Shown here: positions 6,455-7,629 of the stretch, piece after piece
How positions within the stretch are numbered: the first letter of the stretch is position 1
Layout of the letters: every line of letters begins with the position of its first letter
Source of the DNA: an uncultured Rhodospirillaceae bacterium
Lineage (GTDB): Bacteria; Pseudomonadota; Alphaproteobacteria; Thalassobaculales; Thalassobaculaceae
NCBI GenBank assembly: GCA_937891725.1
Contig: CALAHL010000495.1
Location: forward strand, 1-7,629
DNA length: 7,629 nt
Direction: 5' to 3'
The notes under the pieces: generated by a model
Told to the model about the DNA's origin: nothing
The model's input: only the letters and a program-made list of their open reading frames with translations
Databases searched by the model: none
Made by a program: the position numbers and the translations under genes

Positions 6455-7629
6455 ATCTTCATCCATCTGATCATCGCGCTGGTGTATTCCGCTGCCGCCG
6501 CCGCGTTGGCGATTGCCGCCGATTGGTACGGGTCCGCCTCGGCAATGGTGATCGGACCTGTGGTCTTCGGCGTTGCGCTCGGGGTCCATTTCGGGATCGC
6601 CAATCGCCGACGGGTGCGCTGGCTGGAACGGCGGCTCAAGGATCTGGGTCGAGAGCTGGAAGACACTCGGCGGGATCTTGAAGACCAGCGGGTTCTGGTC
6701 GACGGCATGCTCGATCGTTTGAACGACATGCCGGACGCCGAGCGCCTATCGTCGGAACTCAAGGTCCTGCACGGCCTGCTGAGACAGTTCTCAGAGAAAA
6801 AAGAAGCGGCGGTCCGAAGTGACTCGACCGGCAAGACCAAGGTCGCCGCGTTGCCGTCATCCGACCGCAAGCAAGCCTCCACCCGCGTGGTCACCATGGA
6901 TGGAGCCGAACTGCTGGAAGCGATCGAGGGGGCCTTGCGCGAGGAGAAGGTCGAACTGTTCCTCCAACCGGTGGTCAGTCTGCCGCAGCGCAAGCGCCGG
7001 TTCTACGAGTGTTTTTCCCGGATCCGTGCCGATGGCGACGGGGTCATCACGCCCGAACAGTATTTGCCGGTGGCGGAGCAAGCAGGGCTGGTGGCGGCGA
7101 TCGACAATCTTCTCCTGGTCCGTTGCGTGCAGTTGGTGCGACGGGCGAGACGGGATCATCTGGATGTCGGCTTTTTCTGCAACATCTCGAATGCGTCTTT
7201 GACGGACACGGATTTCTTCCAGGAATTCATCGAGTTCATGGCTGCGAATCGAGATCTTTGTGAAGAGCTGATCTTCGAGTTCGATCAGGCCAGTGTGTCA
7301 TCGGAAGATTATGTGACACGGATGAATCTGAAGCGCTTGCAAGGCTATGGCTACAAGTTCTCGATGGATCAGGTCAGTGATTTGAACCTCAATCTCGACG
7401 ATCTTGCCAACCAGGGCTTCCGCTATATCAAGGTCAACGCCCACTTGCTGCATGAGATGGCCCGCGGCGACGATCCGATTTTGGATATGCGGGCCTTCAA
7501 GGGAGCATTGGACCGGCACGCGATGGATCTGATTGTCGAAAAGATCGAGAGTGAAGATATGCTTTTGGATCTGCTGGACCTGCGGGTGGATTTTGGTCAG
7601 GGCTATCTGTTCGGTGAACCTCGGCCAAC
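6455..7629 (+). CDS. Membrane-anchored coiled-coil protein with degenerate EAL domain, TipF-like (runs off right edge)
   Basis: About 391 codons are visible and the frame is open to the window end. Residues (counted from the ATC at 6455) 1-22 and 29-48 are membrane segments, 52-115 are charged and coiled-coil-like, 115-145 a linker, and 150-391 an EAL domain. This matches the plan of Caulobacter TipF, a c-di-GMP-binding protein that places the flagellum at the pole. The EAL signature is altered: YECFSR replaces the usual E-A-L-x-R, keeping E185. Ligand and metal positions N243, E275, D305, K326, E362 and Q382 are kept, but the second aspartate of the DD loop is Q306 and the loop-anchoring glutamate is Q278. 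Phosphodiesterase activity is therefore unlikely and c-di-GMP binding more likely. The start is unresolved: AGGAG points to ATC 6455, the first canonical codon is GTG 6482 (which cuts the first membrane segment), or a base is missing after ATG 6435. The downstream end is outside the window. Confidence 0.82.
   Translation, partial: MFIHLIIALVYSAAAAALAIAADWYGSASAMVIGPVVFGVALGVHFGIANRRRVRWLERRLKDLGRELEDTRRDLEDQRVLVDGMLDRLNDMPDAERLSSELKVLHGLLRQFSEKKEAAVRSDSTGKTKVAALPSSDRKQASTRVVTMDGAELLEAIEGALREEKVELFLQPVVSLPQRKRRFYECFSRIRADGDGVITPEQYLPVAEQAGLVAAIDNLLLVRCVQLVRRARRDHLDVGFFCNISNASLTDTDFFQEFIEFMAANRDLCEELIFEFDQASVSSEDYVTRMNLKRLQGYGYKFSMDQVSDLNLNLDDLANQGFRYIKVNAHLLHEMARGDDPILDMRAFKGALDRHAMDLIVEKIESEDMLLDLLDLRVDFGQGYLFGEPRP

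Noticed and set aside
6124..6681. Plus-strand open frame of 185 codons spanning the pyrD end and the EAL start
   Set aside because: It is out of frame with both real genes, with a Trp- and Arg-rich composition and no domain.
6256..6993. Minus-strand open frame (245 codons), very rich in Ser and Arg, opposite the pyrD end and EAL start
   Set aside because: Low-complexity Ser/Arg composition and no motif; the plus strand here encodes pyrD motifs and the membrane and coiled-coil part of the EAL protein.

Overview
The window looks like a chromosomal segment of a GC-rich alphaproteobacterium, most likely a member of the Rhodospirillales or a relative. The evidence is the base composition, the type of class III cyclase, the quinone-type dihydroorotate dehydrogenase, the DinG-like helicase N-terminus at the left edge, and a TipF-like degenerate EAL protein at the right edge. 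These assignments come from remembered family features, not from a search. I see no mobile element, CRISPR array, tRNA or rRNA, and no stretch over 300 bases without a gene.

Layout from left to right: (1) the start of a DinG-like ATP-dependent helicase on the minus strand runs off the left edge (1-339). (2) Diverging from it is a class III adenylate/guanylate cyclase with a GAF-like N-terminal part (408-1595, plus). (3) Converging on the cyclase is a compact minus-strand cluster transcribed as ilvE-type aminotransferase (3503-2652), DUF1028 Ntn-hydrolase-like protein (2624 or 2633 to 1944), then a cysteine-rich lipoprotein (1947-1633). The first gap is about 20-30 nt and the last junction is a four-base GTGA overlap, so this is very probably an operon. 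(4) After a 194-nt divergent intergenic region come, on plus, a 59-residue lipoprotein (3698-3877) and a DUF2254 membrane protein (about 3901-5256). (5) A class 2 pyrD follows (5349-6410, plus). (6) A membrane-anchored coiled-coil plus EAL protein runs off the right edge (about 6455-7629, plus).

Functionally the window mixes housekeeping metabolism (branched-chain amino acid transamination, pyrimidine synthesis) with nucleotide second-messenger proteins at both ends (a cyclic-nucleotide cyclase and a probable c-di-GMP-binding EAL protein) and envelope proteins of unknown role. I do not see a convincing new multi-gene system. The points most worth checking are the EAL protein, which has a good Shine-Dalgarno sequence but no canonical start codon at the right spacing and a degenerate catalytic loop; the cyclase, which lacks the usual purine-selecting lysine; and the uncharacterised DUF1028/lipoprotein pair tied to the aminotransferase.
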